Part shown: piece by piece, positions 17,184 through 26,732 of the stretch
How the letters are laid out: every line of letters starts with the position of its first letter
Position numbering within the stretch: position 1 is the stretch's first letter
Origin: Pseudomonas viridiflava
Lineage (GTDB): Bacteria > Pseudomonadota > Gammaproteobacteria > Pseudomonadales > Pseudomonadaceae
NCBI RefSeq assembly: GCF_900582195.1
Contig: NZ_UTHA01000063.1
Span: 30,699 to 94,698 of the forward strand
DNA: 64,000 nucleotides
Reading direction: 5' to 3'
Program-made: the position numbers and the translations under genes
The notes under the pieces: model-generated
Seen by the model: the letters and a program-made list of their open reading frames with translations, nothing else
What the model was told of the DNA's origin: nothing
The model's database searches: none

Positions 17184-18410
17184 ATGCGAGCAATGACCTA
17201 CCACGGCGCTCACGATGTGAGAGTCGAGAGCGTGCCTGATCCGAAACTCGAAGCGCCTGACGATATTATTCTGCGCGTCACTGCGACCGCCATTTGCGGC
17301 TCGGACCTGCACCTGTATCGGGGCAAGATTCCGACCGTCGAGCATGGCGATATCTTCGGCCATGAGTTCATGGGCATCGTCGAGGAAACCGGTTCCGCGG
17401 TGACCGCGGTGCAGCCCGGTGACCGCGTGGTGATTCCATTCGTGATTGCCTGCGGTGACTGTTTTTTCTGTCAGCAGGAGTTGTATGCCGCGTGCGAAAC
17501 CACCAACGCCGGCACGGGGGCGGCGATGAACAAAAAACGCATTCCGCCGCCGGCCGCGTTGTTCGGTTATAGCCGGATGTACGGCGGCATTCCCGGAGGC
17601 CAGGCAGAGTTGGTGCGCGTGCCCAAGGCCAACACCGGCCCCTTCAAAGTGCCGGGCACGTTGGCGGACGAGAAAGTCCTGTTCCTCTCCGACATTCTGC
17701 CGACCGCCTGGCAAGCGGTAATCAATGGGCAGGTCGGCCAAGGGTCGAGCGTGGCCATTTATGGCGCTGGCCCGGTGGGGCTGCTCAGCGCGGCCTGCGC
17801 GAAAATGCTCGGTGCTGACCGTATCTTCATGGTCGATCATCACCCGTATCGACTGGAGTACGCGCAACGCACATACGGCGTCATACCCATCAACTTCGAT
17901 GACGACGATGATCCGGCGGATACCATCATTCGCCAGACCCCGGGCAGCCGTGGTGTCGATGCCGTCATTGATGCTGTGGGTTTCGAAGCCAAAGGCAGTA
18001 CCACCGAAACCGTACTGGCCACGCTGAAACTCGAAGGCAGCAGCGGTAAGGCTTTGCGTCAATGCATTGCGGCGGTGCGGCGCGGCGGGGTGGTCAGCGT
18101 GCCGGGCGTCTATGCCGGATTCATCCATGGTTTTCTGTTCGGCGACGCGTTCGACAAGGGCCTGACGTTCAAGATGGGCCAGACCCATGTGCAGCGGTAT
18201 CTACCGGAACTGCTCGGTTACATCGAAACCGGCGCCTTGCAACCCGACGCGATCATTACCCACAGGCTGTCGCTTGAGCAGGCTGCCGAGGGTTACAGGA
18301 TTTTCGACAAGAAACAGGAAAACTGCCGCAAGGTCATTCTGACCCCCGGCAGCAGCGACGTCCCGCTGGCGCAAATGGAAGAGATGCCGCCGTTGGTGCC
18401 CGTCAGTTGA
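17184..18410 (+). CDS. Zinc-dependent alcohol dehydrogenase (FDH-like)
   Basis: A 408-residue medium-chain dehydrogenase of the formaldehyde-dehydrogenase-like group. The catalytic zinc ligands are in [10 protein letters not shown] and GHEFMG, the structural zinc cysteines in [15 protein letters not shown], and the NAD motif is [14 protein letters not shown]. It oxidises an alcohol or aldehyde adduct with NAD; the substrate is not clear. The start at 17184 has an AGGGCTAAGCC upstream. It follows cioB by 96 bases in the same direction but may have its own promoter. Confidence 0.9.
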   Translation: MRAMTYHGAHDVRVESVPDPKLEAPDDIILRVTATAICGSDLHLYRGKIPTVEHGDIFGHEFMGIVEETGSAVTAVQPGDRVVIPFVIACGDCFFCQQELYAACETTNAGTGAAMNKKRIPPPAALFGYSRMYGGIPGGQAELVRVPKANTGPFKVPGTLADEKVLFLSDILPTAWQAVINGQVGQGSSVAIYGAGPVGLLSAACAKMLGADRIFMVDHHPYRLEYAQRTYGVIPINFDDDDDPADTIIRQTPGSRGVDAVIDAVGFEAKGSTTETVLATLKLEGSSGKALRQCIAAVRRGGVVSVPGVYAGFIHGFLFGDAFDKGLTFKMGQTHVQRYLPELLGYIETGALQPDAIITHRLSLEQAAEGYRIFDKKQENCRKVILTPGSSDVPLAQMEEMPPLVPVS

Positions 18411-18471
18411 GCAACCATGAACAGCGGGGCGATGCCGATGGCAAGCCCCGCACGATGGTTAATGAATCAGC

Positions 18472-18675
18472 TTACGACGCCGAATGCTGGCTGACGTGTT
18501 TTGGCCCTGCCAACGCCCAGGCAATCAACCCGAACAACGGCACAAACACGATCAGCACGATCCACACGCCTTTATTGCTCGCTTTCCCCTCGCTCTTGCG
18601 CACCCGATTGATGGCCCAGAGTTCGATAAGCAGAAGAACTGCCGCCAGTACGATCCACACGGTTTCGATTTGCAT
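18472..18675 (-). CDS. PLDc_N domain small membrane protein
   Basis: A 67-residue protein with two membrane helices (VWIVLAAVLLLIELWAI and GVWIVLIVFVPLFGLIAWAL) and a polar linker between them. This matches the phospholipase-D-nuclease N-terminal (PLDc_N) family, in which small stand-alone members have unknown envelope functions. The start follows AGGAGGTAGCC. It is transcribed convergently with the dehydrogenase gene. Confidence 0.85.
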   Translation of the reverse strand: MQIETVWIVLAAVLLLIELWAINRVRKSEGKASNKGVWIVLIVFVPLFGLIAWALAGPKHVSQHSAS

Positions 18676-18725
18676 TGGCTACCTCCTGATGGTCTGTTCG
18701 TTAGGTGGCATGTGCTGCGGCGGGT

Positions 18726-19646
18726 TCATTTATTTTTCTTCAGGGCATTGAGTCGGCGAGCCAGTTCGAGGGCTACTTGACCACTGTTGAAGGTGGGCAG
18801 CAGGTGGGTGAAGGGGATGTCGATCATTCGGTTCTCGCGCACGGCGCGCAGTTGTGACAGCACCGGGTCGTGGGTCAACAGATGGCGTTTGCGACTGGCC
18901 GGGGACCATTGCGCGTCAGCCAGCAGGATTACGTCGGGGTCGCTGGCCAGCAGGGTTTCGCTGTTGGCGGTCACGCGATAAAGATTGATGTCGGCGAACA
19001 CATTGCGCGCACCGGCGGCGGCCAGTAGCGGGGTGACAAACCCGCGTTGACCTTCGCTGTCGAGGCCTTTTACTTCGCTGTCGAGATAGAACACTGACAG
19101 CGGTTTACCCGAACCGGCCAACGCTCGGGCGCTGGCGAGATTGGCGTCCATAGCCTCACTCAATTGCCGCGCCTTTGCCTGTTTGTGCAGCAGTTTGCCC
19201 AGCGTCAGCAAGTCATTGCGCACATGCGCGAAGTAATCCAGCGAGTGCCCGTTGCAGGCCGACTCCAATAGATACGAACCGACGCCATTGCGCGCCAGCC
19301 CCGAGCGCGAGGTCACACCGTCGCCGAACGCCGTGGCAAAACCACCGATCACCAGGTCTGGCTTCTGCGCGTAAAGCACTTCACTGGCCGGGTACTGGCG
19401 GGCTATCACCGGCACGCCGAAGTACGCGGATGTTCGCTGACCGGCCTCGGTGTCATCCAGATAGGCCACGCCAACCAATGCAGGCCCCGCGCCCAGCGCC
19501 AGAACGAGATCCGCCGCATGCTGATTGAGCGCGACGATGCGCGCGGGCTGCACGACGCTCCATTCCTCGCCGCAATTACGGTAACTGTGAGCGAGTACAG
19601 GCATTGAACAGAGCAGGGCACCAAGCGCTATCAGGGTCGATCTCAT
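18726..19646 (-). CDS. Cobalamin ABC transporter substrate-binding protein (BtuF-like)
   Basis: A 306-residue periplasmic binding protein with a Sec signal peptide (LIALGALLCSMPVLA). The PARIVALNQHAADLVLALG segment and the two-lobed helical-backbone pattern match the BtuF/FecB family of cobalamin or iron-complex binding proteins. Cobalamin is the likely ligand because the gene is last in a riboswitch-controlled operon with a BtuB-like receptor. Its ATG overlaps the preceding ferredoxin-like gene stop (ATGA). No BtuC/BtuD permease genes are present in the window. Confidence 0.88.
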   Translation of the reverse strand: MRSTLIALGALLCSMPVLAHSYRNCGEEWSVVQPARIVALNQHAADLVLALGAGPALVGVAYLDDTEAGQRTSAYFGVPVIARQYPASEVLYAQKPDLVIGGFATAFGDGVTSRSGLARNGVGSYLLESACNGHSLDYFAHVRNDLLTLGKLLHKQAKARQLSEAMDANLASARALAGSGKPLSVFYLDSEVKGLDSEGQRGFVTPLLAAAGARNVFADINLYRVTANSETLLASDPDVILLADAQWSPASRKRHLLTHDPVLSQLRAVRENRMIDIPFTHLLPTFNSGQVALELARRLNALKKNK

Positions 19647-20002
19647 GTTCGCGCCTTGATCAGCAAACCCGCGACCACTTCACCGCCAATCAGATGCCCT
19701 TCGACCAGTCGCTGCACATCGTCCTTGCTGTGTACGCCATACCAGCAGCGTTCCGGATACACCGTGACGATCGGCCCCAGATTGCACGGAAACTGGCAGT
19801 GGGTGCGGGTCAGCAAAACGCCGCCCGGGGTCTCGATACGGTCGTTCGACAGCAAATCCCGGCGCAGGGTTTTCCATAACTGCAAGGCACCGCGCTGGGT
19901 GCAGCGCGGCCCGGTGCAGAGGAACACATGGCGCGTATGCTCGGGCACCTGCGACCAGTCGGGGTGGGTGTCGACGCCGTCGATGGTTTTGATTTCACTC
20001 AT
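19643..20002 (-). CDS. 2Fe-2S ferredoxin-like protein in B12-uptake operon
   Basis: A 119-residue thioredoxin-like [2Fe-2S] ferredoxin. Cysteines at residues 29 and 34 (CTGPRC) and 69 and 73 (CQFPC) form the expected four ligands, with a further cysteine at 86. Such proteins resemble the NuoE-type ferredoxin fold. It sits between the btuB-like and btuF-like genes with a one-base and a four-base overlap, so it is made with them under B12 control. It may deliver electrons to cobalamin reduction or processing (inference). Confidence 0.85.
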   Translation of the reverse strand: MSEIKTIDGVDTHPDWSQVPEHTRHVFLCTGPRCTQRGALQLWKTLRRDLLSNDRIETPGGVLLTRTHCQFPCNLGPIVTVYPERCWYGVHSKDDVQRLVEGHLIGGEVVAGLLIKART

Positions 20003-21939
20003 CAGAAGCGGTACGTGTAGCGTACTTCGGAGGTGAACGGCCGGCCGAGGTTGTCGACGTTGCTTGAGCGGCTGGTGACGTAATCACGGTCGAGGAAGTT
20101 TTCCACCAGCAGGCTAACGCGGTGGTGGTGGGCGTTGTCGAGGTAGCGATAAGCGTCGGCATCGACCACCGAATAATGGCCGTACTCCACCTGTTTCGAA
20201 CTGGTGATGTCGCGGATGTAGCGGATCGCGCCGCCGGCACCCCATAGGCGATTTTCCGCTTCATAACCCACGCGTGAACGGGCGAAGAAGCTCGGAATGT
20301 CGTTGATGGTCGCCCCCGTGCGCGATTCGGTGAGATTACGCGTCATGTCCGCTTGCAGGCTCCACTGCTCGTTGAGCACCAGTTTCGCGTCGGCCTCGAA
20401 ACCGCGCATACGCACCTGGCCTTCACCGTTGACCCACTGAATGTCATCGAGGGTGATCAGGTCGTCGATCTTGCGTTTGAACAGGGTCACGCTGGCGCTG
20501 AATTCGCGGTCGAGCAAGAAGCCTTTGTAGTCGACGCCGAGTTCAGCGTTGCGGCTTTTTTCCGGTTTCAGGTTGCGATTGCCGATCTCGTCGCCCGGTT
20601 CATTGACGAACAATTGCTCGGCGTTCGGCAGTTTGTAGGCGCTGCCGTATTGACCGCGCACCGACCAGTTGTCGTTGAGGTCATACAGCGAAGTGAGCAT
20701 GCCGACTGTGGCGCTGTCGCCGCCGCTCATGGCTTCGTGGCGCACACCGATGCTCGGATGCCAGTCGGGCAGGGCGTCGATTTGCGGGCGCAGTTGCGTG
20801 TAGAGCGCGTGGGCTTCGGCCTTGTCGTTATCGATGATCAGTACATCGTCCTGGCCCTTGAACCATTGGTTGTCGGTACCGAACACCAGCACATGGCCGC
20901 CGGGCAATTCAGCCTTGCCTTCGGCTTGCACACCCCAGTCGGTGAAACCCCAATAGTCGTTGTGGTTGATGACTTTGGTCCCGCCGCCGGCGACGTTGTT
21001 GACCCGGGTGTAGCGCGTGTCCCAGTCGTTGATATGGGCTTTGACGAAGTAGCTCAGGCGTTCGTTGAGGGTTTGCTCGAAGGTCGCCGTGGCGATCTGC
21101 TGCACGCGGTCGTTGGTGGTCTTGTGATTGTCGACCGGGCGGGCGAAGTCGAGGTTGGCGTCGGCATACTGGTAGAACAGTTCCAGCCGCGCATCGTCGC
21201 CGAAGGACTGGATCGCCTTGCCGCCGAAGGTGGTGACTTCGTAGGCACGCTTCTTTTCGCTGACGTTTTTCATGTCGCGGTTGCGATAGGGCTGGTAACC
21301 GTCGGAAACGTTGTGGCTGACGTACGCCAGCAAGCCGAGATCGCCGAAGCCATTGGTGAAGATATTCTCGACCCGCGCATCCTCGGTGGTGCCGCCAAAG
21401 CTGTCCACGCCCAGGTTCACTTCACCGGAGGCTTTGCGCGATTGCGGGCTGCGGGTAACGATGTTGATGACGCCAGACACGGCTTGGGTGCCGAACAACA
21501 GGCTCTGGCCGCCTTTGAGCACTTCGATGCGCTCGATGGCGTTGGCTGGCAGGGTGTCCAGATAGAGGCCGCCGTACAGGCGATTGTTCAGGCGCACGCC
21601 GTCGAGCAGGATCAGTGTGTCGTCGTTGCGCCCGCCCAGCAACGAATAGGTGCCGTAGTCGAACGGGCCGTTTTTCGGCGCCACATACAGGCCGGGGATG
21701 AACATCTGCATGACGCGGCTGACATCGGCACTGGGGCCGGCGCGTTCGATCTGTTCGCGGCTGACGATTTCGACCTTGCTGCCGAACTTCGCCATTTCGG
21801 CGACCGTGGTGGACTCCACCGACGGTGCGGAAACGATCTGCTGATTGAGTTCCAGCGGCGCGTCGTCGGCCAGCAGCAGCGGGCTGAACAGGCAGCCAAA
21901 CAAAAGGGTTGGAGCAGAAGTGTTGAAAGGTCGAATCAT
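20002..21939 (-). CDS. btuB: TonB-dependent vitamin B12 receptor (BtuB-like)
   Basis: A 645-residue outer-membrane TonB-dependent receptor with a short signal peptide, a plug domain (RIEVLKGGQSLLFGTQAVSGVINI) and a barrel ending in an aromatic VRYTYRF. BtuB-type function, importing cobalamin across the outer membrane, is supported by the cobalamin riboswitch upstream and the BtuF-like gene in the operon. The start at 21939 is chosen to give the signal peptide; an open frame continues upstream into the riboswitch but is not coding. Confidence 0.88.
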   Translation of the reverse strand: MIRPFNTSAPTLLFGCLFSPLLLADDAPLELNQQIVSAPSVESTTVAEMAKFGSKVEIVSREQIERAGPSADVSRVMQMFIPGLYVAPKNGPFDYGTYSLLGGRNDDTLILLDGVRLNNRLYGGLYLDTLPANAIERIEVLKGGQSLLFGTQAVSGVINIVTRSPQSRKASGEVNLGVDSFGGTTEDARVENIFTNGFGDLGLLAYVSHNVSDGYQPYRNRDMKNVSEKKRAYEVTTFGGKAIQSFGDDARLELFYQYADANLDFARPVDNHKTTNDRVQQIATATFEQTLNERLSYFVKAHINDWDTRYTRVNNVAGGGTKVINHNDYWGFTDWGVQAEGKAELPGGHVLVFGTDNQWFKGQDDVLIIDNDKAEAHALYTQLRPQIDALPDWHPSIGVRHEAMSGGDSATVGMLTSLYDLNDNWSVRGQYGSAYKLPNAEQLFVNEPGDEIGNRNLKPEKSRNAELGVDYKGFLLDREFSASVTLFKRKIDDLITLDDIQWVNGEGQVRMRGFEADAKLVLNEQWSLQADMTRNLTESRTGATINDIPSFFARSRVGYEAENRLWGAGGAIRYIRDITSSKQVEYGHYSVVDADAYRYLDNAHHHRVSLLVENFLDRDYVTSRSSNVDNLGRPFTSEVRYTYRF

Positions 21940-22048
21940 TGTCTTCTCGAAAAGGATCTTCGCAGAAGAGCATGCAGGAGAAGGCATCGCGCACAGCCAA
22001 TACCGGCCCATGCCCGCCCACCGCAGGATTTTGCCAAACGAAATTCCA

Positions 22049-22232
22049 GGCCGGTCTCCGGGCTCGCGCGTATCGAGGCTTTCACCTTCCCATGGCCCAG
22101 TGGCCACAGTGGTCTGTCGAAAGCATCACGCGCATACCGTTGCGGGGGCAGCACCGGACTTGTTCGAAAAGAACGTACCGGTTTCCCGTTTCACCCCATG
22201 CACGGCGGCATGGGACACCTGAAACTGGCCGG
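22049..22232 (-). promoter_or_regulatory. Cobalamin (AdoCbl) riboswitch
   Basis: Read on the minus strand from about 22232 the leader contains GGTGAAACGGGAAACCGGT, then TCCGGTGCTGCCCCCGCAAC, later GGAAGGTGAAAGCC and GAGCCCGGAGACCGGCC. These are the conserved elements of the cobalamin riboswitch, including the CCCGCAAC core and the B12 box region. It lies about 110 bases upstream of the btuB-like start, so it should reduce expression of the three-gene uptake operon when cobalamin is plentiful. Confidence 0.92.
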
Positions 22233-22333
22233 CATCTGAACATTCGACAGACCGTTCGTCAACTTTTCGGGATCCGGGTGACTGGCCGGAAAATGGCCCG
22301 GGTTGCCTATTGCCAAGCACCCGTCGCGCACCA

Positions 22334-22352
22334 GACAATAAGAGTCATTATC
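22334..22352 (+). promoter_or_regulatory. Fur box upstream of the fecI-like sigma factor
   Basis: The 19-base sequence GACAATAAGAGTCATTATC matches 15 of 19 positions of the classical Fur consensus GATAATGATAATCATTATC by eye. It lies 22 bases upstream of the sigma-factor start at 22375, the expected place for iron repression by Fur. Confidence 0.75.
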
Positions 22353-22374
22353 ACTCGCGAATTATTCCAGCCTC

Positions 22375-22896
22375 ATGTCCGCCGACGATTTATCCCTGCG
22401 CAGCGCCGTCAATGACCTGTATTGCGACCATCACGGGTGGTTGAAAGGCTGGTTGCGCAAGCGTCTGAGCAACTCTTTCGATGCGGCCGACCTGGCGCAG
22501 GACACCTTTGTCCGGGTCATCAAGGCCCGAAGCGCTCTGGACATCCGCGAGCCGCGTCCTTACCTGTCGATGATCGCCAAAGGTTTGCTTGTTGACCTGT
22601 TCCGCCGGCGTTCGCTGGAGCAATCCTGGCTGGAAGCTTTGGCGGCCATGCCACAGGAGCAACAGCCTTCGCTGGAAGAGCAGGCGATCCTGTTACAGGC
22701 GCTGGTGGAAATCGACCGTCTGCTGCAAGGGCTGGGGCCGAAGGTCAAGCAGACCTTCATCCTGTCGCAATTCGACGGTCTGACCTACCCGCAGATTGCC
22801 GAGCGCTTGAACATCAGCGTGCGCAGCGTCAACAACTACATGGCCAAAGCCATGGAGCATTGCTGTCTGATGCAGATTCAGATGCAACTGACATGA
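22375..22896 (+). CDS. ECF sigma factor, FecI family
   Basis: A 173-residue extracytoplasmic-function sigma factor. Region 2 includes FDAADLAQDTFVRVIKAR, and region 4 is in LPQFDGLTYPQIAERL-like sequence (FDGLTYPQIAERLNISVRSV), with RQSVNNYM-type HTH at the end. FecI-type sigmas direct RNA polymerase to the promoter of the linked TonB receptor gene when signalled by the anti-sigma regulator. Its stop overlaps the ATG of the FecR-like gene (ATGA). A Fur box precedes it, so it should be induced on iron starvation. Confidence 0.93.
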   Translation: MSADDLSLRSAVNDLYCDHHGWLKGWLRKRLSNSFDAADLAQDTFVRVIKARSALDIREPRPYLSMIAKGLLVDLFRRRSLEQSWLEALAAMPQEQQPSLEEQAILLQALVEIDRLLQGLGPKVKQTFILSQFDGLTYPQIAERLNISVRSVNNYMAKAMEHCCLMQIQMQLT

Positions 22897-23846
22897 GCCT
22901 GTCGCCCGCCGAACTACAAGCGATCAGCGCCGCCGCCCGCTGGTACGCGCGTCTGCATTCCGGCATCGCCAACGAGGCCGATCGCGCTGCGTGGAACGAC
23001 TGGTTGCGCGCCGACCCTGCCCATCAGCAAGCCTGGCAACACATGGCGGCCGTCGGCGAACAAATGGCCAGTGTGCCAGGCGCGTTGGCGGCACCGGCGT
23101 TGCGCGGGGTCGAGCGATCCCGGCGGCAGGTATTGCGCAGCGTAGTGCTGCTGGCCTCGGCGGGTTCGCTGGGCTGGCTCGGCTGGCGCAGTGAGCCCTC
23201 GCAAAACCTGCTTGCCGATTTCCGTACCGGCGTGGGCGAGCGACGTCAGTTTCGTCTGGCCGATGGCAGTTCCTTGCTGCTCAACACCGACACCTCGGTC
23301 AATCTGCGTTTCGACGGTCGCCAGCGCACCCTGGAATTACTGTCGGGCGAGATTCTGGTGAGCACCGCGGCCGATCCGTCGCAACGTCCGTTCAAAGTAA
23401 TGACCCGGCATGGACAAGTGCTGGCGTTGGGCACGCGGTTCATCGTCCGCTCACAAGAGCGCGGTGGCGAGGTGTCGGTGCTCGAGAAGGCGGTCGAAGT
23501 CAGCTCGGCGGGCGGTGGCTCGACGGTGCGTCTGGAAGCCGGGCAATCGCTGGATTTCAATGCCCGCTCGGTGAGCGCGATTCTCCGCAACGATGCGTCG
23601 GTTGGTGCCTGGCAGCAAGGCAGCATCATCGCGCTCAACCGTCCTCTGGCCGAGTTGCTGGCGGATATTTCGCGTTATAGACGCGGTGTGTTGCGCTGCG
23701 ATCCACGCATCGGCCAACTGAAAATTTCCGGTGCATTCCCGATCGATAACACCGACCTCGCACTGGCGGCGCTGGAGAGTGGATTCTCCCTGCGCATCAA
23801 CCAGTACAGCCGTTATTGGGTGAATGTTGCGCCGCCTGCCCAGTGA
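22893..23846 (+). CDS. FecR family sigma regulator
   Basis: A 317-residue inner-membrane anti-sigma/sigma regulator. The N-terminal DUF4880-like helix (AAARWYARLHSGIANEADRAAW) is followed by a single membrane segment (VLLASAGSLGWLGW) near residues 90-103, then the periplasmic FecR domain (FRTGVGERRQFRLADGS). It transmits the occupied state of the partner TonB receptor to the FecI sigma. The start at 22893 overlaps the sigma stop. The downstream receptor has the matching N-terminal signalling domain. Confidence 0.93.
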   Translation: MSLSPAELQAISAAARWYARLHSGIANEADRAAWNDWLRADPAHQQAWQHMAAVGEQMASVPGALAAPALRGVERSRRQVLRSVVLLASAGSLGWLGWRSEPSQNLLADFRTGVGERRQFRLADGSSLLLNTDTSVNLRFDGRQRTLELLSGEILVSTAADPSQRPFKVMTRHGQVLALGTRFIVRSQERGGEVSVLEKAVEVSSAGGGSTVRLEAGQSLDFNARSVSAILRNDASVGAWQQGSIIALNRPLAELLADISRYRRGVLRCDPRIGQLKISGAFPIDNTDLALAALESGFSLRINQYSRYWVNVAPPAQ

Positions 23847-23955
23847 TGGGCGCCGTGAACCGGAAATATTTTTTACAGCGTTTGCACTTTTCGCGCACAC
23901 CGTTCGGCTCATCCCTCAATGAGTTTTTATTGAGCGTTTCTGGGGGAGGGTAAGC

Positions 23956-26433
23956 ATGTCTCGGGTTTACAAGTCTGGTCGTCTGGCGACCGCAGTGAAG
24001 GTCGGACTACTGGCGGCAACGACGGCCGGGGTCTGGTCGACAACGACATTGGCCGCGCCAGTGTCGGCGCAACAGCGTTCGGTTAAATCCTTCGACATTG
24101 CTGCCGGCAGCCTGACCGAGGTACTCAGCCATTTCGCCAGTGCGGCGGGGGCAGCGATTTCATTCGATGCGCAGCAGACCGATGACTTGAAATCCCCCGG
24201 ACTCAAAGGCGCGTTCGGCACCAGCGAAGGCTTTGCGCGGATCCTCGGTGGCAGCGGCCTGCAAGCCGAACCGCAGGCCAATGGCACCTACGTGCTGCGC
24301 CCCGCGCCGGCAGTTGGCTCGGCGCTGGAGTTGGGGGCAACCAACATCAACGGCCAGATGCTCGGCGCGACCACCGAAAACAGCGGCTCGTACACCACCG
24401 GCGCGGTGACCATCGGCAAAGGCGAGCACTCGCTGCGGGAGACGCCGCAATCGGTCACAGTGATGACGCGCAAAATGCTCGACGACCAGAACCTCAACAC
24501 CATCGACCAAGTGATGGAAAAGACCCCGGGGATCACCGTCTACGACTCGACCATGGGCGGTAAGTATTTCTACTCCCGGGGCTTTCGCATGTCGGGCCAG
24601 TATCAGTACGACGGCGTGCCGCTGGACATGGGCAATCTCTACGTTCAGGCCGACAGTTTCAGTGGCGACATGGCCTATTACGACCGCGTCGAGGTCCTTC
24701 GCGGCGCGGCCGGGATGATGAAAGGTTCGGGCGGCACCGCCGGCGGGGTTAACTTTGTGCGCAAGCGCGGACAGGCGACAGCGCAAACCGAGATCACCCT
24801 GTCGGGCGGCAGTTGGGACAACTATCGCGGACAAGTCGACACCGGTGGCCCGTTGAACGACGCTGGCACGATACGTGGCCGCGCCGTGGTCGCCGAGCAG
24901 AGCCGGCATTACTTTGTCGACGACGCCAGCCGCAAGGATCAGGTGTATTACGGTGCGCTCGACTTTGACGTCAGCCCCGACACCACGCTCGGACTGGGTG
25001 TCGCCTATGAAGACGTTGATGCCAATCCGTGCTGGGGCGGTCTGCCGCGCTACAAGGATCGGAGCGATCTGAAACTCGGCCGTTCGACTTGCCTCGATCC
25101 GTCGTGGAATACCTGGCGCAGCCAGCGCACGACGGTATTCAGTGATCTCAAGCATCAAATCAACGACGACTGGAGCCTGAAGGTCGCCAGCGTTTATACA
25201 AAAAACACCCAGGACATCAAATACGCGTTCGCCTCCGGTGCGGTGACGCCGGGCGTCAACACCACCGGCATGCTGGGCAGCATGTACGACTACGATCAGG
25301 TCGATTACGGCCTGGATGCGTACGTCGATGGCAAGTTCGACGCATTCGGTCAGCAACATGAACTGATCGTCGGCGCCAACGCCAGCCGTTCGAAAAAGAA
25401 CGACTTCTATTCCGTGGCGTTTTTGCCGCAGCGGCAAAACGTGTTCAATCCCGACAAACATATTCCTGAGCCGGACGACAGTTACTTCATCGAAAACTCA
25501 TCGCGCGGCGGCCCGGTCAATTCGTTGACCAAGCAGAAGGGCGTCTACTCGACGTTACGCCTGAAACTCGCAGATCCGTTGACGCTGGTCGTCGGTGGGC
25601 GGGTCAGCTGGTACAGCTCTGAGACTGATTCGGACTTCATCAACAGCGGCACTTCGGAGCATTCCAGCTCGACGGAAACCGGCCAGGTCACACCGTTTGC
25701 CGGTGTGCTGCTGGACTTGAACGAAAACCTGACCGCATACGCCAGCTATTCGGACATCTTCACGCCGCAAGGCAACTACCGTTCCGAAGACGGCTCGGCG
25801 CTCAAGCCGCTGGTAGGCCAGAGTTATGAACTGGGGATCAAGGGTGCCTGGTACGACGGTCGCCTCAACGGCTCGTTCAACCTGTTCCGCACGATTCAGA
25901 AAGATCAGGCGCAAACCGACTACAACTCGTCTTGCCCGTCGTCCGATGGCTATTGCTACCTCAATGCCGGCAAGGTTCGCGCGCAGGGTTTTGAAGCCGA
26001 GATCAGCGGTGAAGTCATCGAACGCCTGCAACTGCTCGCGGGGTACACATACACGCAGACCAAGACCCTCGACGACATCGACAGCAGCCTGACCGGTGCT
26101 GCGTTCAATACGTATGTGCCGCGACACGTGCTGCGCATGTGGGGCGATTACGCGCTGAGCGGAACCCTTGAGCGCTTTACGATCGGCGCCGGGGTCAATG
26201 CGCAAAGCGACAACTTCCGCGTCTCACCCGCCAGTGGCGAGAAAATCAGCCAGTCGGGTTATGCGATCTGGAACGGTCGCATCGGCTACCGCATCGATGA
26301 CACCTGGTCGGTCGCGCTCAACGGCAACAACCTGTTCGACAAGCGCTACTACTCGACCATCGGTACCGAGACGTTCGGCAGTTACTACGGCGATCCGCGT
26401 AACTTCATGGTGTCGGTCAAGGCGAGTTTCTAG
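23956..26433 (+). CDS. TonB-dependent siderophore receptor with STN signalling domain
   Basis: An 825-residue outer-membrane receptor: a signal peptide (residues 1 to about 37, ending SAQQ), an N-terminal secretin/TonB short domain (KSFDIAAGSLTEVLSHFA to YVLRPAP, about 42-116), a plug (RVEVLRGAAGMMKGSGG) and a barrel ending VSVKASF. The STN domain contacts the FecR-type regulator, so binding of the ferric siderophore induces the receptor. The siderophore cannot be named; resemblance to FhuE/FiuA-type receptors is only general. The start follows GGGGGAGGGTAAGC. Confidence 0.93.
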   Translation: MSRVYKSGRLATAVKVGLLAATTAGVWSTTTLAAPVSAQQRSVKSFDIAAGSLTEVLSHFASAAGAAISFDAQQTDDLKSPGLKGAFGTSEGFARILGGSGLQAEPQANGTYVLRPAPAVGSALELGATNINGQMLGATTENSGSYTTGAVTIGKGEHSLRETPQSVTVMTRKMLDDQNLNTIDQVMEKTPGITVYDSTMGGKYFYSRGFRMSGQYQYDGVPLDMGNLYVQADSFSGDMAYYDRVEVLRGAAGMMKGSGGTAGGVNFVRKRGQATAQTEITLSGGSWDNYRGQVDTGGPLNDAGTIRGRAVVAEQSRHYFVDDASRKDQVYYGALDFDVSPDTTLGLGVAYEDVDANPCWGGLPRYKDRSDLKLGRSTCLDPSWNTWRSQRTTVFSDLKHQINDDWSLKVASVYTKNTQDIKYAFASGAVTPGVNTTGMLGSMYDYDQVDYGLDAYVDGKFDAFGQQHELIVGANASRSKKNDFYSVAFLPQRQNVFNPDKHIPEPDDSYFIENSSRGGPVNSLTKQKGVYSTLRLKLADPLTLVVGGRVSWYSSETDSDFINSGTSEHSSSTETGQVTPFAGVLLDLNENLTAYASYSDIFTPQGNYRSEDGSALKPLVGQSYELGIKGAWYDGRLNGSFNLFRTIQKDQAQTDYNSSCPSSDGYCYLNAGKVRAQGFEAEISGEVIERLQLLAGYTYTQTKTLDDIDSSLTGAAFNTYVPRHVLRMWGDYALSGTLERFTIGAGVNAQSDNFRVSPASGEKISQSGYAIWNGRIGYRIDDTWSVALNGNNLFDKRYYSTIGTETFGSYYGDPRNFMVSVKASF

Positions 26434-26732
26434 TCCAGCCTGAATTGATTGCGAGCGCCGGTCCGTCTTGCGTGCAGAGCTCTGCCTGCGGGTTCAGTAC
26501 CTTCCGCTCACTCTGCGTGCGCGTACCGGCCGCTCTGCTGTGAGGCCGGCTGTGACGCGATGCTGGGGTTCAAGATCAATTTCTAGTCCTGTGCAGACAC
26601 CAAAGAACCCTGTGGGAGCTGGTATGCACAAAACCCGTGTACATCCTTTTCGCCAGACACTTGAATGGCTTGCCGACGTTCGGCCCTATATCCTGCACGC
26701 CTGTTTGATCGGATGACTTAGGGAAGAATTGC

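Noticed and set aside
20353..22239. Long plus-strand open frame opposite the B12 receptor gene
   Set aside because: It runs antisense through the btuB-like gene and the riboswitch, and its translation shows no family resemblance; typical of high-GC coding shadows.
24160..25461. Minus-strand open frame opposite the siderophore receptor
   Set aside because: Antisense to a receptor with clear domains and no protein-like features of its own.
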